Below are positions 5,227 to 5,445 of a DNA stretch of 5,445 nucleotides, one piece after another. This DNA comes from Deltaproteobacteria bacterium. GTDB taxonomy: Bacteria > Desulfobacterota > GWC2-55-46 > DRQE01. Within the stretch, counting starts at the first letter, position 1. Each line of letters starts with the position of its first letter. The stretch is from NCBI GenBank assembly GCA_011371515.1, contig DRQE01000101.1:1-5445 (forward strand). The letters run 5' to 3'. The notes below the pieces were generated by a model that saw only the letters and a list, made by a program, of their open reading frames with translations, was not told the origin of the DNA and did not search any database. The position numbers and the translations under genes are program-made.

Positions 5227-5445
5227 TTATACCTCCTCAAGTTTAAGCCTTCTTTTAAGTGTGTTCATTATGGCTGGAAGCAGTATAAGGGTAGCCACCC
5301 CGCTCGTAACCATTATGGAGGCAAAGAAGAAGCCCACCGTTCTGTATGGCACGAGCACCGAGAAGAGCAAGGGCATGAACCCTACAGCCACAACGAACAT
5401 GTTCTTTATTATAGCCCTAACAGGCTCGCCGAACATCCTGCTTAC
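5227..5445 (-). CDS. RND/MMPL-superfamily permease, C-terminal end (5' truncated by window edge)
   Basis: The frame is open from the right edge to the TAA at 5229-5227, giving the last 72 residues of a larger inner-membrane protein. Two hydrophobic helices are visible: one from about AIIKNMFVVAVGFMPLLFSVLV and one from about VGFFFASIMVTSGVATLILLPAIM. They are joined by a very short PYRT turn and followed by a basic cytoplasmic tail, NTLKRRLKLEEV. The pair, with the closing 'atLilLPA' motif, is typical of the last transmembrane segments of MMPL/COG1033-type RND exporters. By family knowledge these use the proton gradient to move lipids or other hydrophobic compounds. The gene stops 2 bp before the LolA-like gene, so the two are almost certainly co-transcribed. 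The substrate cannot be inferred from this fragment. The operon promoter lies right of the window. Confidence 0.85.
   Translation of the reverse strand, partial: VSRMFGEPVRAIIKNMFVVAVGFMPLLFSVLVPYRTVGFFFASIMVTSGVATLILLPAIMNTLKRRLKLEEV
5231..5238 (-). promoter_or_regulatory. Strong Shine-Dalgarno for the LolA-like gene
   Basis: On the minus strand GAGGAGGT, including a perfect AGGAGG, ends 6 nt before the ATG at 5224. It lies inside the last codons of the upstream RND gene, so translation of the two genes is probably coupled. Confidence 0.8.

Overview
The window reads as a compact, ordinary-looking stretch of chromosome from a diderm (Gram-negative) bacterium. It encodes an outer-membrane-type beta-barrel ending in Phe, a periplasmic LolA-like protein and a chemotaxis-type signalling domain. 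Isoleucine is written mostly with ATA (16 of 19 Ile codons in larB by hand count) and Arg often with AGA/AGG, at intermediate GC. That bias is common in thermophiles and in lineages such as Nitrospirota or some Desulfobacterota. The phylum cannot be settled from this sequence, and the lineage suggestion is inference.

Plus strand, left part (1-2287): the 3' end of a chemotaxis gene (CheW-like/P5 domain, probably the C-terminus of a CheA-type kinase) overlaps larB by an ATGA junction. larC follows larB after 5 bp. LarB and LarC make two of the three activities that convert nicotinic acid adenine dinucleotide to the nickel-pincer nucleotide (NPN) cofactor, first described for lactate racemase LarA. 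The sulfur transferase LarE and any LarA-type enzyme are not in this window. larC is one uninterrupted reading frame.

Plus strand, middle (2288-3192): a 71-bp gap carries a good sigma70-type promoter whose -35 box overlaps the larC stop codon. It is followed by a Shine-Dalgarno sequence and a metallo-beta-lactamase-fold hydrolase with a complete metal-binding set.

Minus strand, right part (3189-5445): a tightly packed three-gene run, read right to left. It comprises the C-terminal end of an RND/MMPL-superfamily membrane permease, a LolA-like 'outer membrane lipoprotein-sorting' periplasmic protein and an outer-membrane beta-barrel. The genes are separated by 2 bp and then a 4-bp ATGA overlap, so they should be co-translated. 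Together they look like an inner membrane-periplasm-outer membrane route for a hydrophobic or lipid cargo. The cargo is unknown. This is the most interesting part of the window.

The two convergent units overlap tail to tail by 4 bp, with no recognisable terminator between them. There is no gene-free stretch over 300 bp, and I saw no RNA gene, mobile element, CRISPR array or long repeat.
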